This document shows positions 55,507 through 64,000 of a DNA stretch of 64,000 bases, one piece after another. Every line of letters starts with the position of its first letter. Position 1 is the stretch's first letter. This DNA comes from Aquarana catesbeiana (taxonomy: Eukaryota; Chordata; Amphibia; Anura; Ranidae), in assembly GCF_042186555.1 (NCBI RefSeq), contig NC_133325.1, positions 89,928,982 through 89,992,981 on the forward strand, written 5' to 3'. Below the pieces are notes generated by a model, which searched no databases, was not told the DNA's origin, and worked only from the letters and a program-made list of their open reading frames with translations. The position numbers were made by a program, and so were the translations under genes.

Positions 55507-56335
55507 CAAAATATTTTTACAGACAATTTTACCGAACATACTATATATGCTGCATAGTTCCTGAGGAATAACCCCCATTCTTCTTCATACATTTATCTTG
55601 GGTTTCCACAGGCATAAGCTAAATGAAAAGTTTATTATCTGATACTGGTCCAAAGTCCACTGCCTTATCGCCAGTATTCCCCTCTGCCATTTTGAGATAA
55701 CATAACACTAAGATTTCTGAATTCATTCAAAGTTTTTATTGCTTGCTCAAGAAGCACCTAAATACCATCACTGATAACCCTTCCACGCAGTTCTGAAGTA
55801 TAGTATCTATTGGTTTAAATTTATCTGAAGACAAAACTGTTTGTATTCATTTTAGATGGTTAGAGTGGTTAAAGATGGTAGATGGTAGAGTGGTTAAAGT
55901 TTAGAACCCCTGTCTGGTTTCTATCCCTGGTATGGAAATGTATTATCTCTATTAGTTTTGGTGACCACTGTCACAAGGACTAAAGGAGATGGAAAATCCA
56001 AATTTTAATAGAGGAGAAATCTTCCAATAGCTTCATATATTCAAGTGACACCTGTCTAAGAGGGCTTCCCCTAATTATGGAGACGTTTCTTGTCACTTCC
56101 TGTTGTGTCTAAGAAAGCTTTTAAATGGGACACAAATGACAAAAAATGGATGTTTAACCATGACCTACTTTGTCCAAAATGAAAATAATTGTAGCCTTGG
56201 AAATACTTTAGGGCTCATTCACACATAATGTGGTGACTGGCATTTTCCTGCACTGAATAAATGCCAGTCAACACTAGAGCACAAGTAGTGTAGATAGGGC
56301 AGTGTTAGATGCACTAGCAGATTTAGATGGACTTA
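55503..56335. other. Non-coding DNA with a local duplication
   Basis: Near 55857-55900 the phrase atggttagagtggttaaag or atggtagagtggttaaag is duplicated, followed by tagaacccctgtctgg. This vaguely resembles a tRNA-derived SINE, but A and B boxes could not be fixed. No gene recognised. Confidence 0.25.
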
Positions 56336-56761
56336 TGCCCTATACACACGGGCGGACTTTTCGGCAACAAAGGTCCGACAGTCTTTCCGACGGACTTTTG
56401 ACGGACTTCCGACGGACTTTCGAACGAACGGACTTGCCTGCACACGATCACACCAAAGTCCGACGGATTCGTACGTGATGACGTACGACCGGACTAAAAC
56501 AAGGAAGTTCATAGCCAGTAGCCAATAGTTGCCCTAGCGTTGGTTTTCGTCCGTCGGACTAGCATACAGACGAGCGGATTTTTCGATAGGAACTGGGTCC
56601 GAAGTAAAGATTTGAAACATGTTCCAAATCTAAAGTCCGTCAGATTTTCAACAGAAACAGTCCGCTGAAGGTCCGATGAAGCCCACACGCGGTCGGATGG
56701 TCCGCCAGATTCGGTCCGTCGGACCAGTCCGGTCAAAAAGTCCGCTCGTGTGTACAGGGCA
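56336..56761. repeat. Harbinger-like MITE
   Basis: Ends tgccctatacacacgggcgg and (reverse of the right end) tgccctgtacacacgagcgg. Closest relative in the window is 59497-59913 (same acgtgatgacgtacgaccgg and ggaagttcatagccagtagc). The flanking bases do not form a clean 3-bp duplication. Confidence 0.7.
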
Positions 56762-56782
56762 ATGGATGGCTAACAAATTTAA

Positions 56783-57220
56783 AGTGATATTAAAGGCTAT
56801 TTTTTTATATAACAAACAGCCCAGATCCTCCTCGGGTCCCCAGCTGTCGCTCCTGGCCCCTCCCTCCTGCCGAGTGCCCCCAGAGCAAGCAGCTTGCAAT
56901 GGAGTCACCCAAGCAGGCTCGCTCCCGAAGGTTATTTACCTTCATGCATAGATTGCATTAAGGTAAACAACCTTGAGCCTTTACAACAACAATGTCTCCT
57001 ATACAATAAAGTAAACCTACCTGCCTCCCAACAGTAGAATGTACACTGTGTTCCAGGATGACTGCACTCCTGCGGATGTACGGAAGTAGCTTTGTCCCGC
57101 ACCAACCAGTCAAGATGGCCATAGTCTGGCACACGGAAGAAGCAGGGGAGATGATGCGAGGGAACTCACGGGCATTGGACTGTTGGCGCAAAGATAAGTA
57201 TTGGTGGGTTTAGTTCTGCT
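56783..57220. repeat. TTAA-flanked MITE
   Basis: TTAA at 56779-56782 and 57221-57224. Related to 3487-3985 in its core (gctcctggcccctcc, gagtgccccc). Its right TTAA is shared with the next TTAA element. Confidence 0.55.
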
Positions 57221-57224
57221 TTAA

Positions 57225-57998
57225 CCGCTTCAGCCCTTGCAGATTTTACCCCCTTCCTGACCTGAGCACTTCTTACAATTTGGCACTGCGTCACTTTAAC
57301 TGACAATTGCTCGGTCGTTCAACGTTGTACTCAAACGAAATTTGCATCATTTTTTTCTCAGAAATAGAGCTTTCTTTTGGTAGTATTTGATCACCTCTGC
57401 GGTTTTTATTTACTGCACTATAAACAAATTTTTGGTAAAAAAAAAATTGCGTATATTGATTGGTTTGCGCAAAAGTTATAGCGTCTGCAAACTGTGGGAA
57501 AGATTTATGGCATTTTTATGGCATTTTTGTTTTTTTAATTTTTTTGACTTACTTAATGGCAGTGATCTGCGATTTTTAGTGGTACTGCGACATTGCGACG
57601 GACAGATCAGAGACTTTTGACACTTTTTTGGGACCATTGTCATTTATACAGCGATCAGTGCTATACAAATGCACTGATTACTGTGTAAATGTCACTGGCA
57701 GGGAAGGGGTTAACACTAGGGGGCGATCAAGGGGTTAATTGTGTTTTCCCTCAGTGTGTTCTAACTGTATGGGGATAGGTTTGACTAGGAGAGGAGCCAT
57801 ATGATTTTTCCTACTTACGAACAAACTATATGGCTCCTCTCTTCTGACAACACAGGGATTTGTGTGTTGTCCCCCACCGTGCAGAGGGTGCGCATGCGCC
57901 CTCTGGTGGCCAAAAAAGGGTGGGATGTACCCGTACCGAATTTCGCCCAGGAGAGCCATTGTGCCGCAGTATATCTGCGTGACACGGTCGGCAAGTGG
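57225..57998. mobile_element. TTAA element, 774 bp
   Basis: TTAA flanks at 57221-57224 and 57999-58002, ends ccgcttcagc and ggcaagtgg. Member of the family at 12534-13491 and 48725-49642, with an internal deletion after actataaacaaatttttgg relative to those copies. Confidence 0.8.
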
Positions 57999-58002
57999 TT
58001 AA

Positions 58003-58451
58003 AGCGTAACTCCACTTTTGTTGAGAAAAAAACATTCCCCTCTGGGTGATCTATGTTCATTGCAAGAATTTTAACAAACTTTGTTGCAGGTTCCTACCTT
58101 TTGTTATTTTGAAAAAAATTACTGTTTGTTCCTCTGTGTCCATGTGCGGAGTAAGTCTAATGAGAGTGGTTTCATAATTATCAACCAGATGCTGCAGCTG
58201 TAGGGCTCTAATGAGGAAAACTGCTGGGTCTGCATCCCTTTAGACGAGATTTCCTATTGGGAGTATCTTACCAAAAAAAACATTTTTGTTGCAGTAGATG
58301 CCTGATATCTGACTTGAATCTTAGTGCAGACTTCTGGGAAAAACAGTGAGCCAATCACACAACCAGGAAATTATGTTTATGGGGATGGCATTTTGTACAC
58401 ATTCTGTGTACAGAACACCTCCAGGTAGCCATATTGCATTTCACAGACAAT
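58003..58451. other. Non-coding DNA, possible MITE part
   Basis: Begins at TTAA with agcgtaactccacttttg, in the style of a TTAA MITE end, but no matching right end was identified. No gene recognised. Confidence 0.35.
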
Positions 58452-58454
58452 TAA

Positions 58455-58842
58455 GCCCCTTTCACACTGGGGCGGCGGGGGCGTCGGCGGTACAACAGCG
58501 CTATTTTTAGCGCTGCTGTACCGTCGTTCTTGCAGCGGTATTCGGCCGCTAGCGGTGCGGTTTTAACCCCCGCTGGCGGCCGAAAAAGGGTTAAAATCCC
58601 TCATACAGCGCGGCTGTCCCATTGATTTCAATGGGCAGGAGCGGTGAAGGAGTGGTGAATACACCGCTCCTTCACCGCTCCAAAAAAACGGTTTGCAGGA
58701 TTTTTTTCACCGTCCTGCCTGCGCACCGCTTCAGCCCTCGGGCTTTCACACTGAACAAACAGCGGAGGCTGTTTAGGGGCGGTTTGCAGGCGGTATTTTT
58801 AGCGCAATACCGCCTGCAAACCGCCCCAGTGTGAAAGGGGTC
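58455..58842. repeat. MITE of the 'cctttcacactggggcg' family
   Basis: Inverted ends gcccctttcacactggggcg and cgccccagtgtgaaaggggt. The flank is TAA on the left and TTA on the right. GC-rich interior with repeated gcggtgaaggag and caccgctcc words. Confidence 0.75.
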
Positions 58843-58845
58843 TTA

Positions 58846-59493
58846 CAGAGCTGTAGATTGAAAAGGAAAGGTAATTTTAACATTCAAATACAAAATTACT
58901 TGTTTGTTGTGTATGCTATATATATTTTTTTTAATATTTGCTATTTTTTCCCATGAAAGTGGTTACCCTTTAAGAAATGGTAAGCTGCAATATATTACAT
59001 TTCTGTTTTGGGTTTAACACCACTTTATTCTCTTGTGCATTTTAAGGTTAAACATATTTTTTACCAGTACATATGAATAAAGTAAGGCCCACATGGTACC
59101 AAAATATAAAATTCAAAATTCAGGAGATTAATCTTCACATATGCTTTAAGAATTTGTAAAGGGAGAGACAGTGGTCCTAACCTATGCCCATACCCAGACT
59201 GCCCAATATTTATGGGAACAAATTGTAACATGGTCTGGGATCAGAGCCCCTTGTTTGATAAAGGGGGCCATCTATAGCTTTATAATGTTTAGAAGAAGCT
59301 GTGCACAAAACAGAGTTTAACCTGTAGAACAGTTTGAAAAAAATCGAAGAGGTCTGTCCAAAATCCTTTGTTTCAAAAAGGTAAAATACATAATCCTATG
59401 TTCGGAACACATTTGAGATTCTAGCACTAAAGTACAGAGATGCATTTACTTGCAATGCCAATATTTTTTTCATAAAAATAGTGAATGTAGGAC
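58846..59493. other. Non-coding DNA with a repeat fragment
   Basis: The part 58960-59030 (taagctgcaatatattacat, then ggtttaacaccacttta) is the inverted relative of 5218-5270. No gene recognised. Confidence 0.35.
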
Positions 59494-59496
59494 TAA

Positions 59497-59913
59497 TGCC
59501 GTGTACACACGACCGGACTTTTCGACGGACTGAACTCCGAACGACTTTTCGACGGAGTTCCGACGGATTTCCGACTGAGTTCCAACAAAACGGACTTGCC
59601 TACACACGATCACACCAAAGTCCGACTGATTCGAACGTGATGACGTACGACCGGACTAGAATAAGGAAGTTCATAGCCAGTAGCCAATAGCTGCCCTTGC
59701 GTCGTTTTCGGTCCCTCGGACTAGCATACAGACGAACGCATTTTTCGATAGGCGTCGAGTCCGTCGGAAAGATTTGAAACATGTTCTATTTCTAAGGTCT
59801 GTCAGATTTTTAGACAGAAAAGGTCCGATGAAGCCCAAACACAATCGAATTGTCCGACGGATTAGTTCCGTCGGACCTTTGATGCCGAAAAGTCCGGTCG
59901 TGTGTACGCGGCA
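59497..59913. repeat. Harbinger-like MITE with TAA duplication
   Basis: Inverted ends tgccgtgtacacacgaccgg and (reverse of the right end) tgccgcgtacacacgaccgg are flanked by TAA (59494-59496 and 59914-59916). Confidence 0.8.
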
Positions 59914-59916
59914 TAA

Positions 59917-60556
59917 CAGTTAAAGAAGTAAAAATAAATCTAAATCTAAATACTGGACTGCAGAAAATACATAGAAAAAGTTGGCTTGACTTATAGGTGA
60001 TGAAAAAAAGCCTTGTCTATACTGAGATTCAAAAAGTATTTTATTTAATTTTAACAATTTCAGTAGAGAAATAAAACAAAAAAGAAACCACTATTCACAC
60101 TCACATCCAAGCACTGATCTGCTGTAGATACATACATACATAAATACACTCATATATAAATAAAGTAGAACTCCAGACAAAAAAGTGGAGAATGGTTGAA
60201 CTCACCACCATATTTATTTCTGGCTTTGTCCCCATTTGGGAATTTTTAGGCCATGTCTGATTTTGAGTCAAATTATGATGTAGGAAGAATATGTTTAATG
60301 AATAATGAATCATGATTATGATGACCAAAAGATATGAGAGATAAAACGGACCCACAATGGCATATCAGCAAAAATGCTGATGTTTCATGTTCTTCTCACT
60401 CTTTTGGTGTTCTGGCTGTAATACTGTATAGTACTGCATAGAGCATTGTTGATGGATGGTGTGACATTAACTTAAATTCATTATTATTTACTACTACTAG
60501 TAAGTCTCATTCATTTACACTTGTTCTGTACTTTAGAAAATATTCCACTGCCTTCC
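59917..60556. other. Non-coding DNA, no gene recognised
   Basis: A short (CATA)n-like run is near 60129-60141. No other structure was recognised. Confidence 0.3.
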
Positions 60557-60559
60557 TTA

Positions 60560-60961
60560 GGCTGCTTTCACACTGAGGGGCTTTACAGGCGCTAAAGCGC
60601 TAAAAATAGCGCCTGCATAGCGCCTGTAAAGAGCCTCTCCTCTCACTCCAGTGTGAAAGCCCAAGTGCGTTCACACTGGAGCGGTGCGCTGGCAGGACGC
60701 CAAAAAAAGTCCTGTAAGCCGCATCTTTGAGACGCTGTAGGAGCGGTGTATACACGGTGTATACAGAGTATACACCGGTCCTACAGCGCCCCTGCCCATT
60801 GAAATCAAAAGGCAGTGCCGCCGAAGGTGCTTTGCGGGAGCATTTAACCCTTTTTCGGCCATTAGCGGGGGTTAAAAGTAGTAGTTGTATAGCAGCCAAA
60901 AAGTGCTGCAAAAACAACAGTAAAGCGCTGACGCCCCCAACGCCCCAGTGTGAAAGTAGCC
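60560..60961. repeat. MITE of the 'tttcacactg' family
   Basis: Inverted ends ggctgctttcacactgaggg and cgccccagtgtgaaagtagc, flanked by TTA and TAA. Interior gcggtgtatacac and gagtatacaccgg words as in 16333-16940. Confidence 0.7.
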
Positions 60962-61243
60962 TAAGTACCGTCTAATTTCTAATAAGTATCAAGAGTATAC
61001 CCCAGCGTGTAATGCCACTAAAGTTATTATGAACTTATAACACAATTTTAGCATCTCTACCAATGTGGTTTGACAGAAATTCACACTTTCAGTGCTTTGG
61101 AGAATGAACTCATGTCCCATACGTCATAGCTTCATAGGAATTGGATCATGCAATTAGAGCTGTATAGTTTGAAATTTTTACACCTCCTATCTTGTTGTTC
61201 AAAAACAAATCTGTCTTGGCAAATCCCCTGGTAATTAAATTAA

Positions 61244-61829
61244 AGTGGATGTAAACCCTCACATATACCCAGTGAAGTAAAAAAGCCTCAGATGAGAGCT
61301 GATTGGAGGAAAGGCATACACCCCCCCCCCCCCCGCCACATAGGCAGAGGAAGGAAGAAACCAGCTCTCTGCTAATCTTCCTCTAAGATACCTCCCTGAC
61401 AGTGGTGGCTGGTGCTCAATATCTGGGGGGGCGGCAAACCAACGACACTCACGGGAGACGGACGGGAAGACAGCGACCATCCAATCAGTGCTCTGCGCCC
61501 CGAGCCCACCCTTTTTTGAAGCCAATTAGAGTCTCAAGCTCTAATTGCGTGCTTCAAATAAAAAATAAAAAACCCTGTTGAAATCCATGTGTCCGGCGCC
61601 CTGCATGTAGATTAGAGGCCGAGCGCATGGATTTGGGGGGTGCATCTGCCCTCTGTATGAACGGGCCGCTACTACTCCTCGACGCAAATTTCTAGCTGCT
61701 TTTATCTTGTGTGCGGGAGAATTTGTCAGAAGTGACTCAGCAGAAAGACACGGAACTTTGGAGAGAGATAAGTAAATACTAAAGATTTATGTGCCTAGGT
61801 CAGATTTCATGAATGGGTTTTACAACCAC
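61244..61829. repeat. TTAA-flanked MITE
   Basis: TTAA flanks at 61240-61243 and 61830-61833, inverted ends agtggatgtaaaccc and gggttttacaaccact. A C-run at 61320-61334 lies inside. A 33-base piece next to it (gctgattggaggaaaggca) recurs outside the element at 61980-62012. Confidence 0.7.
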
Positions 61830-61833
61830 TTAA

Positions 61834-62780
61834 AGGCGACTGAGTTGCCCATGTAGTTATTAATTGTTGGATATGGTCCTAACACTTGCTAGAACTGAGG
61901 ACGAGGAAGCTACTTGGAGATGAAGCAGAATGTCTTCAACATTACAGAGCAATTCCAGTTGAATAATACAAGCTACTATGAGCTGATTGGAGGAAAGGCA
62001 CACACCCCCCCCTGGATAAATGAGAACCTTCACAGACAGAGGATAAATTGTATATATAATTCAGATTAGGAATACAGTGTACCATATACCCATATCATCA
62101 GTAGACTGAAGCTACCAGAATAGTAGCACAAATAAACCATATATGATAGAAGAGATCATGATAACATAGACATGTCTTTTTTAGTCATTGTAGCCAATTT
62201 AAATCTTCATAAATAGGGCATTTCCATAAATACAGGAGGACATTATGCTACTTTAATAACATGGGTGAAGAAGCAAGATCAGGACACTGTTAAGTATGCA
62301 CATTGGCCACTGGAATGTTTCTGTAAAAGAAAACCTGTTCTCTTCGTTATCAACGGGTTCCCACTTCCAAACTGCATTGTCTGTATCCCCAGAGAGCCTG
62401 AAATGTTTATTGGTTCAAAACGATCTGCATTTCCTTTCCAATGTCACCTCTATAATTTATGTATGGATATTCACACACAGCTATAGAAGTTTCCTGGTTT
62501 TGGAGCATCTTTCCTTTATAACTTGGAATCCATCAATGGGGACATTACTATATCAAACCCATGATTGCTTGTCACACTATGTGCAGAAGTTCACCCTCTA
62601 CTCCTCTGTATTTATGATACAAAATTGTTGAACCACTGCCATCAACCCTAATAATTGCCCTATGACCTCAATTCAGCCATGACTGCTTACCTCTTCACCT
62701 CTTCACTTTTGTGTTCACCGCTAGTGCTCAAGTGTGAACTCACCAGAGGTGTTTGACCCCTTATTACAGGAAGGTCACAA
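61834..62780. other. Non-coding DNA, no gene recognised
   Basis: Two overlapping frames of 73 and 111 codons at 62265-62631 show no domain. I treat the region as non-coding. Confidence 0.3.
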
Positions 62781-62785
62781 TGCGC

Positions 62786-63366
62786 TTATGATAACCAAAG
62801 ATGGAATTCCTCAGCTGGAACCACTTTACTTGTTTCCTCCATTAATGTAAGGTATGGGTAGAGAAAATGACTCCACAGGAGACATAATTAAAAGGTTCCA
62901 CAGTGTTGTCATTTTATTTAGTGGTGTTAAAAAGATAAGGTATTGCACTCACATGTCAATGTGCCTGTAACCGGCACTGTTGTGCACAGCATGTGCGGAT
63001 AGATGCCAATCACGAGGAAATGGGCATCAGAGCAGGGATTCTTCACCTCCAGGTCCGGTGTGACATCCTATTCAGGCTGGTGGTGAGAATGAGGCTCGGA
63101 TCACATGCCAGCGCCGGAGGAGCAATTTGTTATCCGCACATGCTGTACACACCAGTGCCGGTTGCAGGCACATTGACATGTGAGTGCAATACCTTATTGT
63201 ATTTTTTTTTTTACACCACTAGGTAAAATTACTACACTTTGGAGCCTTTCAATTATGTCTCCTGTGGAGTAATTTTCTCTACCCATACCTTTTATTAATG
63301 AAGGAAACAAGTGGAGTGGTTGCAGCTGAGGAATTCCATCTTTGGTTATCTTATCATAAGCTAACT
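62786..63366. mobile_element. Fold-back repeat with ~220-bp arms
   Basis: The left arm 62786-63004 is the inverted copy of the right arm, about 63129-63366. They share accaaagatggaattcctca, ggtatgggtagagaaaa, ggtattgcactcacatgtca and gcatgtgcggata, with roughly 10-15% differences by eye and a short insertion in the right arm. The spacer is about 125 bp. Likely a palindromic MITE or an inverted pair of element ends; the 110-codon frame just downstream has no domain. Confidence 0.75.
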
Positions 63367-63474
63367 GAGGAAATGTACCTTTATTTCATTGTAAACTGTT
63401 TCATACTTTTCAATAAAAATTTATTACACAAAAAAAAATTGATTTACCCCAATGCCCTTAACAAGTTTTTTTTA

Positions 63475-63494
63475 ATTATTATTATTATTATTAT
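63475..63494. repeat. Microsatellite (ATT)n
   Basis: Short run of ATT units. Confidence 0.85.
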
Positions 63495-63499
63495 AACTT

Positions 63500-64000
63500 T
63501 ATTAGAAGCTTGGTCAAGTGAAATACAACCAATATGTGTGGGAATTTCACAGGGATCATGTTTTCTTGTTTTGCCAGAAGAGTTAAAAAAAATAATGAAT
63601 TCTATAAACCCAGAATGGGAAAATTTGTGAACCTTGGTGGACATTCAGACCTTAAGCTTTATCATGGGGCAAAGTGTTGGTGGAGCAGATTTTTAGAAAT
63701 TCGCTTATCTCTACTCAGCATATAGGAATTGTTGGTATCCTTTGGGATATGTTTATGTGTATATGATCCGTGTCTCCTTTTTTCCAGTGCTGACTAAGGC
63801 TGTTTTATAGCATGTAACTAAAAGGGAGGGGAGGGGTAGGTGCATTTAATTTTACTCAGCAATCTCTGCCTGGGGATTCAGTCCATTAACCCTTTCCCTG
63901 CAGAGCTCCAGATCTGCCTTGTGCCTCTTGAGAGCTGAGGACTGGATAATTTAATCCCAGTGCCAGAGATAATTAAAAAATAATCAAACATAAGGAGCGT
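63500..64000. other. Unique-looking DNA at window end
   Basis: No repeat partner. The last 130 bases contain ataatttaatccc and gataattaaaaaataatc, homeodomain- and TALE-like words in a GC-balanced context, making this another weak candidate for conserved non-coding DNA. No gene recognised. Confidence 0.25.

Noticed and set aside
55857..55935. tRNA-like or tRNA-derived SINE
   Set aside because: A and B boxes and an acceptor stem could not be assigned; only a local duplication is certain.
60727..60975. 82-codon frame in the 60.6-kb MITE
   Set aside because: It is read from terminal inverted repeats; similar frames appear in every family member because of the shared repeat.
62296..62631. 111-codon plus-strand frame as a small gene
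   Set aside because: No signal peptide pattern, domain or supporting context; an overlapping second frame is equally open.

Overview
The window looks like intergenic or deep-intronic DNA from an anuran amphibian, most likely a ranid frog. It is AT-rich. It contains many DNA-transposon derivatives with TTAA, TA or TAA-type target duplications, several Tc1/mariner copies, Penelope-like retroelement (PLE) ends with hammerhead-like motifs, L1 and L2/CR1-like LINE tails, and simple repeats typical of frog genomes. I found no intact host gene, no rRNA or tRNA gene that I can defend, and no prokaryotic feature. Every protein-like stretch I recognise belongs to a mobile element and is broken. One possible exception is an uninterrupted 224-codon frame at 53.5 kb, whose start resembles a Gypsy integrase zinc-binding segment. 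Species assignment is inference.

Layout. 1-5 kb: a MITE, an inverted duplication of a PLE end, and several TTAA-flanked MITEs, one nested in another. 5-9 kb: a PLE end, a 1.1-kb Harbinger-like MITE and further MITEs. 9-14 kb: a TTAA MITE split by a tandem-repeat-bearing element, then a 0.96-kb TTAA element. 14-21.5 kb: Harbinger-like MITEs, PLE fragments, and an element interrupted by a PLE copy with a 14-bp target duplication. 21.5-28 kb: sparse DNA with a deleted Tc1 copy, a 56-bp minisatellite and hAT-like ends. 28.5-31.1 kb: a TTAA element inserted into an older relative, a Harbinger-like MITE, and an L1 3' end with poly(A). 32-35 kb: MITEs and an L2/CR1-like LINE tail interrupted by an LTR-like segment and a fold-back element. 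36-37.5 kb: a Tc1 copy on the minus strand. 38-46 kb: paired MITEs, a PLE with GIY-YIG coding remains, and a large inverted-repeat insertion. 46-50.7 kb: PLE remnants and a minus-strand L1 split by a TTAA element. 50.7-52.4 kb: a near full-length Tc1 copy. 53-55 kb: the Gypsy-like ORF. 56-62 kb: more MITEs. 62.8-63.4 kb: a fold-back repeat.

The most interesting thread is the set of PLE-associated hammerhead-like motifs. At every locus I could align, the two core positions that pair in the active hammerhead fold (3 and 8) remain complementary. The pair is C-G at five loci, A-U at two loci (one present as an inverted pair) and U-A at one. A second thread is a fossil record of nested TTAA insertions whose empty sites can be read from relatives or from a split inverted repeat inside this same window.

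All calls come from reading the sequence. Family names rest on recognisable protein motifs, terminal inverted repeats and target duplications; no database was searched.
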